A DNA stretch of 64,000 nucleotides from Sympetrum striolatum (GCA_947579665.1 OX388352.1:74438113-74502112); one strand, 5' to 3'. Counted from the first letter of the stretch, positions 35,339 through 48,721 are shown. Notes: generated by a model not told the origin, from the sequence alone. Program-made: numbers and translations.

Positions 35339-37729
35339 GCATCGATATTGATTTTCCTAACAACACTTGCCTCCGTATATTCTCTTATGATGATCTTTTT
35401 ATTTTATTATAGCGTACGCAGATGTTATTCTGACTCTTAAATGTGTAAACATCTTCCTCTATTCTGTGCTAGAGCAAGGTTCGAACTCCGGTAAATTCGA
35501 TTGATTTCAAAGTAACAACGGTTTGAGCGCGTCCCTTCAAAAGTGAGTCTTCCCTGCACTGTTTACAGTTTCTGGCTTCCACTTATCTGTGTGTAGGGGG
35601 AGGAGTATTTTTTTCAATTTCCTCTCGAATAGAACGCCAAATGGTTCCTTTTCCGTTTTTATCATTGATTATTTCCATGGAAACACACTTCCCTTCTCGC
35701 AATTTTAATTTTTTCCTCTGTGGGTAGATAATAAAAATGTCAAATTATCTAGACGCCTAAGTTCCCTTTATTACTCTCTCGATACGCTGAAAACGCCCGC
35801 TCTTTCCAGACCTCCGAGCCATGAATAAAGTTGCACATTTGAAATTTCCAAATTATACGCTCCGATTCGATATCCTGGAAGGCGTCGAAAACTACTCGCT
35901 GCTTCTAAGAAAGAGGAGCTTCCAGAGTAAAACACCGGGTAGGTTTACATTGCGTGATGTTCAATAGGGGTAGTGGAAATTAATTCCATAAATTTCCAAG
36001 CGGTATTGATTTTTCAAAAGTCTACCATAGTAGAAATGGTGAACGTTTAAGGGAGATGGGATATTTTCCTTTGTGTACAAAATGGCGCCTACACATTCTG
36101 GCGTCGGTTTTGTTCTTCGAAGGAGGAATGAGACATACGAGTTTCTCCGGTTCTTCGCCCCATTCATTTCCGCCCCCCGTTTTAGAATCGGGTAACGAGC
36201 GGGAAATACAAAGTCGCTTATGAAGGATTTGGTATTCATTCATTCCTTTTTTCATCGAATCAAAACAATTTATATACCTAGAATTTTGCGAAGATTGGTT
36301 TCGAGTGAGATTCACGATGCGCTATCAACAATCGAAGACGGTGAGGGTCAGTGCACAGCGGGATCTTTTCAGTGAGATGAAACATCGAGAAATTCAGCCA
36401 ATAAAGTATAAGGGCGAGGGTTAGTAAATGCAGTAAGATCGTCACGCGGGAATGTTTTAATTGGTAATTGGCCGAGGCTGTCCACGGAGACTCCGATTTG
36501 ATCGGACAGCGCACGGACGCCATATTCCGTCGTCAAAGAGACGATGACTCAGTTTTCGGTTCTCAGGAACCCCGAAAAGCCCCCAATTCATTGGAAAAAC
36601 TGGCCAAAGCAAGCGGCGGTTGTTTAGGAGGGAGAGATGGATTTGGGGGATAGCCAATTGACCAGGGCCCTCCTCACCGGAGGATTGTGCCCACGGACAG
36701 ACATGCGGACCCCCCCGAGAAGGGAATTCCTCTCCTCCGTGTTTTCCGTCAAATCCCAAATATACGCCACACTTTCAGAATCATGCGTCATGAGTGACTT
36801 TTCGACAGTTTTCACTCATTCGCAGCTGAGAGGCGCTTAAATCCGGAGCATTAATGCGAGAAAATTTCGGAAAGCGGAAAATGAAAATTCCCGAGATGTT
36901 TTGGCAAAAACGCACCATTAAATAAATCCGAATTTTGAAGGGCTCAGAATTATAGTTTTTAATCCAGGAGAGGAAAGAACACTGAAGGGGTCGTAGATGT
37001 AAACAGACGTGGTTTCAAAAGATATTTTAGCGAGTTACCTCATTTTAACGTAAATGATTTCAATTTGAGCTTATTTTCCTCAACCTGTGACGGTCAAGGT
37101 GTATCTCAAAAGAAATTGGCTAGCAGACAACTCCAAAGGCTGAGCTTGTTTACAAACAGCCTTTCGGTCAGGAAATTCCACACCCTTAAATTTGAAATGT
37201 TTAAAAGATATGAGAAATATAATATGACAATGAGCTATCCAAACATTATCCACGTTCTCTATCGAGTTTTAATTAGATGGAGAAAATGGCGTTAAAAAGT
37301 GGACATTGGCGGAAAATGACTTTTTCAGAAATTTCTGATTTCTTCCATTCCAATTTTGTATTCGGGTTTAATAGCTAAGTCTACAGATTAAGCTATTTTC
37401 CAAATTAATCATTCAGAGAAACAGTTTTAAATCGGGATTCCATGACTCATATCCACTACGTAGAATTTTCGTGAGAGTTGTAAACCAGCTTCTGCAAGCT
37501 CCACGAACTCCGTGACTTGATCGCCTTGCGATGGTCCAAATGTCCATTAGAGTTTTTCCCTCGTCTGCGACACTGGGGATGCACCCCACCTTTCGAACGC
37601 CATTTTCAGTTTCCAGCATTTAGGAAAAGGTCCCTCTGCCGCCCCTCCGCCCAGGAAAACATCTGCCCATTGTCGCCACGGATTCCCGCCTCACTTCTTC
37701 TTTTCGATGTGAATTTCTATCGATGACGT
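35339..37729. other. Non-coding stretch with a CpG-rich patch at 36.0-36.85 kb
   Basis: Overlapping open frames on both strands at 36022-36840 come from base composition and show no family resemblance. CGCCAT-type motifs occur near 36079 (inverted), 36518 and 37598. There is a B-box-like ggttcgaactcc at 35476, but no tRNA fold around it. Confidence 0.35.
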
Positions 37730-38330
37730 CATTGCTTGCGGGAGCAGGTGTCTCTCCCGTCTCCTCCGACTTTCTCCCATTCTTTTCCTTTAATTCCCTC
37801 GCTAACGGAACATTAACTCGGCGTTCCTTTCCTATCTAATTCATGTACACGAAGATTCTCCCATTTTCTCTTAAAATCTGTGTCCTCTCTCATTACCTTC
37901 CTTTCGTGACTCCTCCTCGCTTTCTGCCGCCTTTCTCACATCCCCCGCTTTTCCGCATTTTGTCTTACCTCGCATTCGCCTATTTGGGTCTGAATCCTCT
38001 CTCCCCTCTCTCTCCTTTGCCCTTTCTTATTACGTTTTCCCTTCTCATTCTCCGCTCAGCTTTGCTTACCATATGTTGTCGCGTCTTATTACCTTTCCTT
38101 CATTTTCTATTTTGCCACCGCTTTCAATTGTCACCTCTTGTCCTCTTTCGTTCCTATCTTTTTCGAATTCTTCCTCCTCCCTTCCTTTGTTTCATCTGTG
38201 TCTCTTCATACGGGTCCGTTCTTCAACGTCCCATTTTGTTCCGTTTCTATATTTTCTTAGAAGTTGCTCTGACCACCGCTTACCCTCCGTTCCTTCACCG
38301 ATTCCTCCTTTCTTTTCTCTTCTTCGTTCA
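37730..38330 (+). repeat. Strand-asymmetric pyrimidine-rich tract
   Basis: About 600 bp in which the plus strand is dominated by C and T, with tcctcc, cttcct and tctccc blocks. A 163-codon frame at 37843-38334 is open simply because pyrimidine-rich DNA rarely forms stop codons. Its translation is Leu/Phe/Pro/Ser-rich low complexity and should not be annotated as a gene. Confidence 0.7.
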
Positions 38331-38400
38331 GTGACGTACGCACACGTGAACAGCTGACGGGGAGGCGTGTCTCTAGGCGCGTGGGTGTATTGGACTGGGT

Positions 38401-38643
38401 ATGTGCCTCCTGCCACCAAATGCTTATCACGGATTATTTTATCGCTGTCTTCGCGTCGCCCTCGACACTGATGGCGAGAGAAACTTCATTGGGGTTCAGA
38501 TCAATACTCCGTTAGTTGAGGACAATTATGAAGAGGGATGGCTCAGGGCGTGGGTGGCACACGAGCCCAAGGATATTATATCGGCAGAAATCGAAAGGCA
38601 CCATTCGGAGGAGCGCCATTGCTCTCCGTGTTCCTTTTTGTAA
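38401..38643 (+). CDS. Hypothetical 80-codon ORF, possible exon
   Basis: An ATG-initiated frame directly after the pyrimidine tract. Its composition is mixed and acidic (for example VEDNYEEGWLRAWVAHEPKD), unlike the low-complexity frames around it. It is not recognised as any family. A second frame (38516-38914) overlaps it. With no homology and no convincing splice pair, this may be chance or a fragment of an exon. Confidence 0.15.
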   Translation: MCLLPPNAYHGLFYRCLRVALDTDGERNFIGVQINTPLVEDNYEEGWLRAWVAHEPKDIISAEIERHHSEERHCSPCSFL

Positions 38644-40050
38644 ACAAACTATAATCTGGAGTTGGCTTCAGGTGCTGAGGCAGTTTTTTTCCCTTTTACG
38701 GCAAATGGAAGGAGAATTTCATGTGTTGGTAATCTCAAAGTCCGTGCGAAGGATGAGAGAAGGAAATTGGAATTTGGAAAACAGACCGAAGTTTGAAAAC
38801 GCTATGGATAAATTTCTGACCGTGCAATATCTTTGTTTTTATGTAGCTTCTGAATCTTATTCATTACTCAGAGTTATTGATTGGCCCAAGAAAAGGCAAA
38901 GTACGACTGAGTGAGAAGCAATCTAAACAGATGAATAGTGCACGCTGAACAGGGCGATAAAGACAATAACAGGTGACAAGCATGTTAAATCTTAGTCTCC
39001 TCTAGTCTATGGACGTTTTTATACGCGTTTACGATGAATCAAGAAAACATTATTTAATTGTTAAGCAACAACCTTACTTATGACAATTTTATATTCCAAA
39101 CTGCCATTTAAAAACAATCTAAACTTCGATTTTCACGAGGTACATACGATTTGAGAGCACAATAGCAAATATCCAGTTTTGACACAAAGTAATGAACATT
39201 TCCTTAGAAGAACAAATTGAAAACTTAGATTAAATCCTTCTTTAAATGTATGCTTTATTTTGAGGAAACGGTTCATTTGATGCTTTTTGTTGCTTTAATG
39301 ATCGACGAAATATATATTATGAGTGATAATTATTTTTACCCTTAAGAACTAAAACTTCATATCAATTTCTCTAGTGTTTCTTTTATTACTGCCCTCCGAA
39401 ATCAATTACCAATTATACGTACTACCAAAGAATATATACAAGGGATAGTTGTTTAAATCGTAGAGTCATCAATTATTATCGAAAACCTTTCAGTGAAAAT
39501 ACATAAGAACGGTATCCCTCAAAAGTGACGATTTGTCTGCAAAGAAATATTTTCCAAATTTGCCACCGATATTTATTTAACAATAATATATATATGAATC
39601 AACTGATTCTCCTTTCCCTTCAAGTGTTTAAACATAATCCTCCGTAACTCCTCCGTAAATCAGTCCGAACAAATCGATACGAAAGAAACCCGCTCTCTTC
39701 CTAATCAACTGATCAGAGAAATGGGAGCGAAGAGAAAAAGATTGAATTCGAAGTTACGTCTCAGCAATGGACGCTCTGATAACCATTCTCTGAAATTCCC
39801 CGAATCAAAATCCCAATTTCTTCTCCCACTCTGGATACATTGTTAAGAGCGGAAATCTCTCCTTTCGAAGCGTATGCTATAAACATTGGTCGATGGCAGA
39901 GCCTGTCTGATTGACACATCGATCAAAACCTCCCGCCAACAAGGAGGAAATCTTAGGCAGTACTTTTTAGCCGACAATTACGCGGATAGCTTAGCGCTTC
40001 CCTCCTGCCGAGACAGGGTTTCATTTCAAGCGCCGATGCCCTCGCAAGAA
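38644..40050. other. Non-coding AT-rich stretch
   Basis: Nothing supported. Confidence 0.45.
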
Positions 40051-40860
40051 TGTCACTAATTGCGCAATGGCGAGCGATATAATAAGCAATCAGAAAGGAA
40101 TGAAATGGCTGAAAAATGTCTCTTTCGGAGAAGAAAAGAGTGGACGAGACATGGACACGTAGCTCTCCCTTTCTCTTTTCTCACTGCGCCTGCCGATCTG
40201 CCCGTATTGACTGCCTCCCCACGAAACAACCCCAACTACTTTTCCACCCTCACGCCCTCTTCAACGTCGGACCTCCCCCCGGACGCAGAATGGAACTGAC
40301 CATATTTTTCGAAATCTACGTTTTCGGCGAATTTACGAGCTGGCCGAGGGGGTGGGCTCAAGAGAGGGAGGCTTTTGTGGGGGAGAAGGGAAGGTGGGTT
40401 AGGGCTGAGTAATGCACCCCTCATAGAACACTCCCCGCTCTGGGTAAATAAGACTCGCGTGAAGGAAAAACTTTTTCCCTGGACGCTGCTTTCCGGAGGG
40501 AATGAAAGAAAACCCCTAACCCTCTCCCGAAACCACGCCAAAATCTCCCAATTTAGCAAAATTTGGGAATCGTGTCGTTTTCGACCCTTCCCTTTCTGTA
40601 GAAAGGGTTGCCGTAAACAGGTCCAGGGAGGGTCAATGGAGTCGCGAATCGGTCGCCTTTCTTTATGAGTGACGTGTGCCATCCCCTCTTTTGTCCGATC
40701 CCCAGATGATCGGCCGAAAAGCTGTACACAACTCACGCATCACTCACACGTTCGTAACTTATTGAGAAACCGCCGAAAGGCTGTTCCGAATCCAACTGAA
40801 ATCTCCAAGAGTGAACGATCACCGCAATGCTCCCTTAATAAATTACAATGACGCATCCGA
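40051..40860. other. GC/CpG-rich patch with open frames on both strands
   Basis: A 166-codon minus-strand frame (40236-40736) and three plus-strand frames overlap. All are composition-driven, rich in Arg/Pro/Ser and without recognised domains. The patch could be a promoter-like or regulatory island. Confidence 0.3.
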
Positions 40861-43080
40861 TCATTTGTTTAATTACGCGCCTGACATGTTCCAAAATTAT
40901 AAGACGATACATTTATCGTCATTCCCGTTTATTCTCATTGCCTTTCTTCCTCTCTGCACGAAACAATCCTCTCGCAAGTAATTCCATCGCATAAGCAGTG
41001 CTCCTTTGGTTGATCGTAACAAAAATGCTGGAAAAACATTATTTTTTTTTCCGAGTGGGTAAAGTGCGAGAAGCGTCTCTAACGTCAGACGACGTGGAAA
41101 AGATGATGAAGAGATAACGTCTTTGAAGTTAACACCTTTCCCCAAATCCGCTTGTGATTTGTTGCCCAGATTTGGAAGTAACTGCTCTAGTACTAATAAG
41201 TGCTTATTACTAATAAGTAATTATTATTTGCGATTTTCGTATGCTACGTTTCGATGGTATTTGTTAGAAGTGATTCTGTGACGCATCAAAATCAAAATAT
41301 TAATCGTAGGTTTGCTTAGGTATCGGTTTTAAATCTTATAAGAAATGTTGTGTGCGTTTCGCAAAATTTATCTTAGGTTTTGTTTGTGAGCGTAAGTAGT
41401 CGTAAGGGTTTGCTGTTAAACGTATTGTGTTCGGTCGAATGAAAATGTAATCGATGTGTGTTGCCTATATCTCACCTTTTATTGATAATCAAAATTGTTT
41501 TAGGATACGACTAAGGTGAGGTTGGGAAGTATGCTGACTTGGTTCTTCTTCGGCTTATGGTTAGACTTTGAGCTGAATATTAATGAGAAGCTCTCACGCT
41601 GGGTTCATTCCCACTGTGTTTTATTCAAAGTTGGCAGTCGATGTTGGTTTCTTAGTTTTGATACAATGATACGGTATTAAAATATGTTTGGCAATGGGTT
41701 AAAGGTTTTGCTATCCTCATTATCATTTTCTCTCAGTGAATGTGGGATAAATCACTACCATTTCACTGAATGGGCTGGAGACTAACGGAAAGATTTATTT
41801 TTTATCGAAGAAATTGCTTCGTTTTCATGTCTATCGAAATTGTGTGAATGAATGTAAGAGTTTATATGAGATCATAACTTTAGATTCCCGCAAGCCTTTT
41901 ATTTTTAAATTTCATAAGGAGGAGAAAGTTGAAAATATTACAATTGCAAATACTTTGTATTTCAATTTCTCCTTCCAGGCACTACACGTACTTTTTAGAT
42001 TTCGTAACGGGCTCATGGTAGTCTTGCTCAACAAAGATATTTTGAAAATGGAACTAATTCCTCGCAATTTGTCAATTACTGTACAAGCATTTATTGTGAA
42101 TGGACAAATTAGCTTCAACTGTGAAATAAGTAATTGACATTCAATCTCGATTAAAAACTAAGAGACTTCGAATAACAATATGGCACGTTCGATCTTTTAT
42201 GTTTCATGTCATGTGTTGAGTACATTTCTCCGAATTTCCCGAATGTATCCAACTGTCACTGAGGAATTTCAATTCCAACGTAAGACCGTAATTCAATACA
42301 AATTTTCTCAGGTAATTTGGGTTTCATGAACCCTTCAATTAGATGCTTATCGAACTCCTGGAAAATTTACTAGTAATCGTTTATTTTTAAGGATAATGAA
42401 TAGGATAACAATATAATAATTTGAGGAACTCGAATTTATAAAATATAAATAGAAGATCTTCGGTCAACAATACATGAATCATTATGTAAATATTAGATAA
42501 ATGTCTCGCGAGAAACGTTTTTTATTCATAATCAATTCCCGGCTACGTTACATCGGGGAGTACAAACACTGAGCTTTGTTAGTAAATATGAAAAATTATT
42601 TTTGTGCTGTAATTAGCATTTATGTTACATAGTGTTTGCTACCCAACCATTTAAACTGAAAACATAGTTACTCTATCCGCTGGATACTTCTTTCTCTTTT
42701 ACAGTTTCTGGTTCATGCTTTTTCCATGTTTACGATGGGCGTTATGCTAACCATTGATAATTTTAGCTGGTGCCATAAAATATATTATGTTGAAATATCT
42801 GTAATGGTTATAAGTCGTTGGAGTGAAACTAAATTTGAAGGGTTTATAAAATTTTTGAGATATATTTAAATTTATCATAATGCTGGGTTGACGACCCCAA
42901 AATGAAAAGCTTAGCTTTTGTCACTAAATCAAAACTTAAATCAAACTCATTGTTTCTATTAAATTTTAAGGTCATAACTTTAAAATAAATTATATTTGAG
43001 TGTTTAATAGGGTTTTCTGTCTAGGTAATGCAAAATTATCATAATGTTTGTTTAAGTTTCATGAAGGGTTCAGTTGAGCC
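40861..43080. other. Non-coding AT-rich stretch
   Basis: No supported feature. A 107-codon frame at 41814-42137 starts with TTG and has no recognised domain. Confidence 0.4.
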
Positions 43081-43086
43081 TGTTTT

Positions 43087-43290
43087 AGCTAATGTATTGT
43101 GTTGGACGGTGGATTTCTATCAAACTTCAATCCTGGACATCATCAGCATCATCATCGCCCTCTTTCGGAAGAACAGTATTCCGGATTTCGGTTTCTACGG
43201 CCGCCATCGTTTCCGCAATGCAATAGTTTGCATGATTTAGGGATGTCAAGAATATTTAGGGATTCCACAAATCCCTCTATTTATGTATAA
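43087..43290 (+). CDS. Possible His-rich exon fragment
   Basis: A ttttag|c acceptor-like sequence at 43083-43088 precedes a frame (43099 onward) reading NFNPGHHQHHHRPLSEEQ and then a GFRFLRPPSFP segment before a stop at 43288. The composition is more protein-like than the surroundings, but there is no family match, no ATG and no clear donor. A repeated CAT/ATC run may account for the His cluster. Weak candidate only. Confidence 0.15.
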
Positions 43291-46200
43291 AAAGAGCAAA
43301 TATAGAAAACTGTCCTTTTAGGGATAACCACCCACGACAGGGTTATAAGTTGGCAGTTGAGAAGGAGTCAACGTGGGACAGACTGGCTGATTATGCCTTT
43401 TTTAAGATGAGGCGGCACTTATTCAACGAATAATTCTCCAGAAGATATCGTCAATGGCTATGGTGATATTCTCCATGGAAGGAAGGCGTCACCTACGCGA
43501 CATTTGCCAAAAAAACGCACGAACTTTCCATGTATCAGTTCCTTAGCTTACCGCCTTCTGAGAGCGTAAAACACGCATTAGGGCGCAGCGGCACTCCTGA
43601 GGGAGTCAACAAAAAGACTTCCATTTTTTCAATCGAAACCTCTTGAACAAGAGCGTTGAACAATTATTGTCTCTCGTAAGTCCAAATCCAGGTGATGGCC
43701 TTTACAATTCACCTAAAATGTGAGTGCTAAAAAAATCCTATTATAAATATTTTGTGTGATTTCAAACACGCGGAGCTTATTGTACGAAATATAATTATTA
43801 TTATTAAAATTATTATTATAGAATGTATCCAGATTCTTTATATATATGAGATTGAATACAGAATGAATCTGGTGTTACGGTGATGCTTTAGTAACTTTAG
43901 AATTTTCAAGGGTATAATGTACTTCTCTCGTAAGATTCTTGCCCATGTCTATCAAGTTCTCTTGCTGATCAGATTCATCGTGATGTTTGACTTTGAGCGA
44001 AGGTCGTCTGTTCTGAACGTGTTGTTGTTGAGCTTTAAGATTGAGTTTTCAAGCGTCCAGAACAGGGGACGAGTCAGGTTTTGTGAATATTTTGAAAAAT
44101 GCAAGAAAATCAAAGCACTTTTTCCTGAAAATGTTGTTTGTGGTTTTGCACCATAGATTTATTCTTGTAACACAAATTGTTATACGGTAGGGATATAAGG
44201 AGACAGAAATATAGCTTTATCTACCGTGTTCACTTATTTGGTGAATGATTTTTTTACTTTAAAAAACAACTTTCGATTCAGCGAAGGTCTGTTCGTTTTT
44301 TATATATCTGAGAAAAGTGATGAAATCCGAGAGAAATCAACCGTAGGCCGAAACATATGTGCTTGGTCGTCGGGCAGTGCTTGCTACTGTGGTTGCGATG
44401 TTACATTGATCTCAAGTATGCCCGGAGAAAGATATTTTTTGTATTTAAGATAGAAAGTCCAGGCAATACACTCACCATGCCTCATAATGTTACGTTGTAC
44501 ATATTGTATAGGAACACGTCCAAGGTGGATCGAGGCTGTATTGCCTGGACACTCTACTGATAGTATTAAAATTTATAAAACTAGCTGAAAACGAGAGTAT
44601 TTTGATAATAATTGGGGAGGAGGATGGGTATGTGAAGGGGAGGGCTAGAGGAGGGAGCACGAGGATACTCCTAGAAACCTTAAAATTTCCTCACTCTGGC
44701 CCCAAGAAATATCGTTCCTTTCTTTGGTTAATTGGTTCGTTGAGGTGGTGAGCGAGCTCATGGCCTCAAAAGAAAATGAAATTATATCGAAGTGCCATGG
44801 CCACGAGCATTGCTCTCTTGCGGTTTAATTTGTAGCGTGCTTAAAAATCTGATTGGAGAGAACTTGAACAATGTTTGTATGGTGTTTTTGCTGTACCGAA
44901 AAAATCAAAATAAATTTCCCGCACTTTGTGGGCGGGAATTGAATTTTTACATTTTGCATATTGTGTAAGAAGAGATTTAATGTTGTCTTTGCCATGTATA
45001 CAACATTGTATGTATGTCATTAAAGTGTAACAGAGAATAAAAACGCTTGTATTTGAGTGGGAATCAAAACAAAAAACAGAGTCGCTTTTATTGATTTGTT
45101 TGTCCATACGTGAGTTTTTTACGTACGTAGATTAATTTCATAGACTGCGTTTTGTTTCAGTGTCAAATAATTTTTGAAACATCAACATAATTTAATGTAT
45201 GTTATTATTCGAATGACAGTATTATGGAATAAGTTTTTACTTTGTATTGATTGCTATACTTTCGCATATATGTATGGAAAAAATAATAAATAAATCTTAT
45301 ATTAACCAATAATTGTTAAATGAATTGGTTCCTTTACGAAGTCACTGGTACCAAATAAACTGGTGTAGTAACTGAAAGGATATTGAAACAAGCGTAGTAT
45401 TCAAGTTAAGATTGTGCATGTCAGTTATTACATGAAAGATTATTATTAAATCGCATCTAACATTCGATGAGATGTTTACACTTACGACCTCTTTCAAAAG
45501 CATATGTTCAGCTTGCTGTAACAGTTTAAACAGTGGGGTGCTTCATTTATTATTCCATTCTCAAAAGAAAGTACTATGTTATAGCATCCATTATTTTGGT
45601 TAACTTTGTTGCACAAGCAGTGGCGATGGCCTTGCAAAAGTGAAAATTACTTAATGTAAAATGGAAACACCTGTAGAATTCTTAAGCTGATGATGGGCTA
45701 AAAATTAAAAAAGGAATTTAATACGATAAGTTGCTTCCAATAGTCAAAAGAAAGCCCTTAAAGTAAAAAGAATAATTAAAATTGACAAAAAAGGAATTTT
45801 AGCAACCTTTTTGATTTTTTTCATTGAAGTACCATCGTGAACAATAATAGAATACATAATTATTTGACGATGGTTTTCAAAGTATACGAATACGCTTTGG
45901 AGTGTTCCATTGAAATATTCATGAATATTGGTAAATTAAAAAATTAAATGATATTTAATTCAAGGATGCAAAATATAGCAAGTTCGTATAGATGAGAGGA
46001 AAGAAAAATCTTAAATTGAGCTGAGAAATATTGTCTCGAAACTCGCAACATGAATGTGAACGGAAAACATGGGAAAAGAAACTGCAAAAAACAGGTAAGA
46101 TAAAAAGACTCGGGTAAGATAAAAGTATATTAGTATATTTTAGAAGTTATAGGTATTCTTAATTTTAAAAGCTGTAAATGAAACAATGTTTTTGCTAATT

Positions 46201-48361
46201 TTCATAATCTAAATGTAATTAATACATGAATGTCATAGAACTTACCTATGTTAGACAAATCATCTCTTCCAAATTACCCTTGAAACGAAATATTTCTGAA
46301 TTGAATCTACAGGATCTAATAACGACTTAAATTAAGTTTCATAACAAAAGCAATACAATTCATTATAGCTATGGTAGGTACAATTCCATGTCATAAAGTA
46401 TCCAAAAATGTTCATAATTTCGTAAACAAATTGTAAGTGATGGCGAATCATGCTCAACGAGGGCTAAATTATTCTCTAAGTAAATATTTTTTCAATACTC
46501 GGTTTAACATTAGTTTGCTATCGCATTTCGAAAGGTCTTTCAGTGAACAAACAACCAAATGGCGCTTGCTTGCAGAACACGCAAAATAACAAGGAAATAC
46601 TCGCCAAATGCTCTTATGAAAGCACTTCACAAATTTTATCTGAAAGCTTTTATTTCCATACGTTACGAGAGAATTCAATTTTTCGGGAATCGACAGTGAA
46701 ATCCGGAGGAGAAACTAAAACTTTTAGCATGCACTTCAGTTCAAGCTAAACCAGCAAAATTCACTTAAGCATTCGAAAGGTAAAGGTAAGAAATACTTTG
46801 CAGGCATTGAACATTAAAAATTCGAACAAGGTGAGTTGAATTACTTTCGCTCCGTTGAAAGGGAATCATAAGCAAAGTTCCTAACTATGTCGAAATTAGT
46901 ATCATCAACGTATTAACCCTTCAAGCTCTCTAGAACTCACAACTATCAAATGTGCGCATGTGAAAATGACAAAATTCAAAGTATGTGATCATACTAAATT
47001 AAATTTAGTAGTTTAGAACGATTCATTCTATTTTTTATAATTATAATTAAATATGGCGGAAGGATCGTAAAAATTTGGTTGATACATCCTGGAGGCCTTC
47101 AAGCCGATCTCTGAAGCGTCCTTAAAATCTGCAAAATTCGCCAAAACAAGGAAGTATATAAATATTCTTGACTTAAATATTCAAATGTATTATAGATGAT
47201 TATAAGCCGGAGTTCTTTCGTTGCAGTTAATTTTCTCTCAGTTGAGGCCACCATATATTACAGCCACCTTGTGAAAACTATAAATTGAAGTCGTTAGATT
47301 TAAATACAGTTATAATTAACAAGTTTTTCGGGAGTGTTTTACTACTCTATTGGACGTGTAATTTTTATTACGTCTTCGTAAGTAAATTAGACGCTTATGA
47401 AGTATTTCTTTGCGTAACAATAAACAAACACAGCGTCGTATTTCTGGATGTTAAGCAGTGTCCTATGGGTAAACCGTCCTTTTTCCTTGTCATTTCTTAA
47501 TAATAGCAAAAATAAATATTAAGATGATTATTGTAAGGAATAGTAGCGATGCTTTTATGAATGTTTTGACACATTAGGTCAGAATGAATTTTTAATTATT
47601 GGACCCGAGTCGAAACTGCGAACTACATCCCTAAAACCTAACGCGTTACTAAATGATTCCAGTAAGACCGAAAACGTTACCGCGCTTAAATAGCTGTTTA
47701 AGGCCAGTGCAACGATGGCTTTTAACACTCCAATCAAACCAAGTTTTACGCTTCATAAAATTGTATTATTTATTGTGAATTCGTAATTTGAAGAAAGATT
47801 CTCAGTTTAGGAAAGTGCACAAATAAATTCCATAACCTGATCTCATTACGAATTAACATATATTAGCTGCTGCCGAACGTTAACTCCACGGGGACTGCTC
47901 ATCTAATATTTCAATTGTATATATGTACAAAGAATGCAGCGGTAAAATAAGAGTAGCTCCAAGAGAAGCCATCGACAGAAGTTTAGAAAAAGACATGGAA
48001 AAACAAAATACAAGAATATCTCAATGATTCTCTTTGTAAGCACAGGCTTAATTCTCTGTAGTAGTATTCAGTTCTTGAAAAAGACATGGGAATACAATAT
48101 GTAAGAATGATTGATAATAATAAGATAATTGCCAATGAAATTTAACATCGATGTAATAACAATTGCGGCTTCTTTGATTAGAAATACTCAATCATACTAT
48201 CCCTGGTATGAGATATCCTCTTCAGATATAATCAGAATTCTTCTCATACATTACCTTCTTTATGACCACGTAAGTCATTTCCCTTAGCCACTCAATCACG
48301 ACATTTAAATAAAGTTTTTCTTATCCTTCCCTCCCTTTTGGTCCAGCCATAACTTTATCAG
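43291..48361. other. Non-coding AT-rich stretch
   Basis: No supported gene. A frame at 46543-46749 is preceded by a tctttcag acceptor-like site, and good donor-like sequences (gaaaggtaaaggtaag) lie near 46778-46791. Its TAA falls before them, so at most this is an untranslated or differently framed exon. Confidence 0.35.
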
Positions 48362-48634
48362 GTGCAATTTATGAAACTCAACGTCACCTCATTCTCTCTA
48401 TCTGTTCAAGCTAAATTAAAAACTGAAAAACATCAAAGCCCCGAAACGTTTGCAGATTTGAATTTAATCGACAAAAGAGCTAAGAAAGATGTTTGCGATA
48501 GTAATTTTACATATAATGAAAACCAAAACATGGCGCAATTTTCTAGAGATCTGCAAGTTGCAGAATTATTCCAGGTATCTGATGATATGTCAGGGAAGGC
48601 TGTCAACTCGCTCCAAGTTCTTACACAAGCATGA
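48362..48634 (+). CDS. Hypothetical 90-codon ORF, possible terminal exon
   Basis: An acceptor-like ttatcag|g (48354-48361) precedes a frame that reads as ordinary-composition protein (for example SRDLQVAELFQVSDDMSGKA) and ends at TGA 48632-48634. It is not a recognised family. It lies 87 bp left of a DNA transposon. It could be chance in AT-rich DNA. Confidence 0.2.
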   Translation: MQFMKLNVTSFSLSVQAKLKTEKHQSPETFADLNLIDKRAKKDVCDSNFTYNENQNMAQFSRDLQVAELFQVSDDMSGKAVNSLQVLTQA

Positions 48635-48721
48635 AGAAATTTTTTTCCGGACATGAGAATCAAACTTCTTGCCCATTAAACAATTTGTTTCTCATCATCG
48701 TATAGTAATAGCAATTAGGTA

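Noticed and set aside
35476..35487. ggttcgaactcc, a B-box match that might mark a tRNA gene.
   Set aside because: The flanks do not form a T-stem, and no A box or acceptor pairing lies at the right distance.
37843..38334. 163-codon ORF rich in Leu, Phe and Pro that resembles a membrane protein.
   Set aside because: It lies in a pyrimidine-skewed tract where stop codons are rare. A second frame is also open, and hydrophobicity follows from T-rich codons.
40236..40736. 166-codon minus-strand ORF.
   Set aside because: Three plus-strand frames overlap it in a CpG-rich patch, and the translation is low in recognisable pattern.
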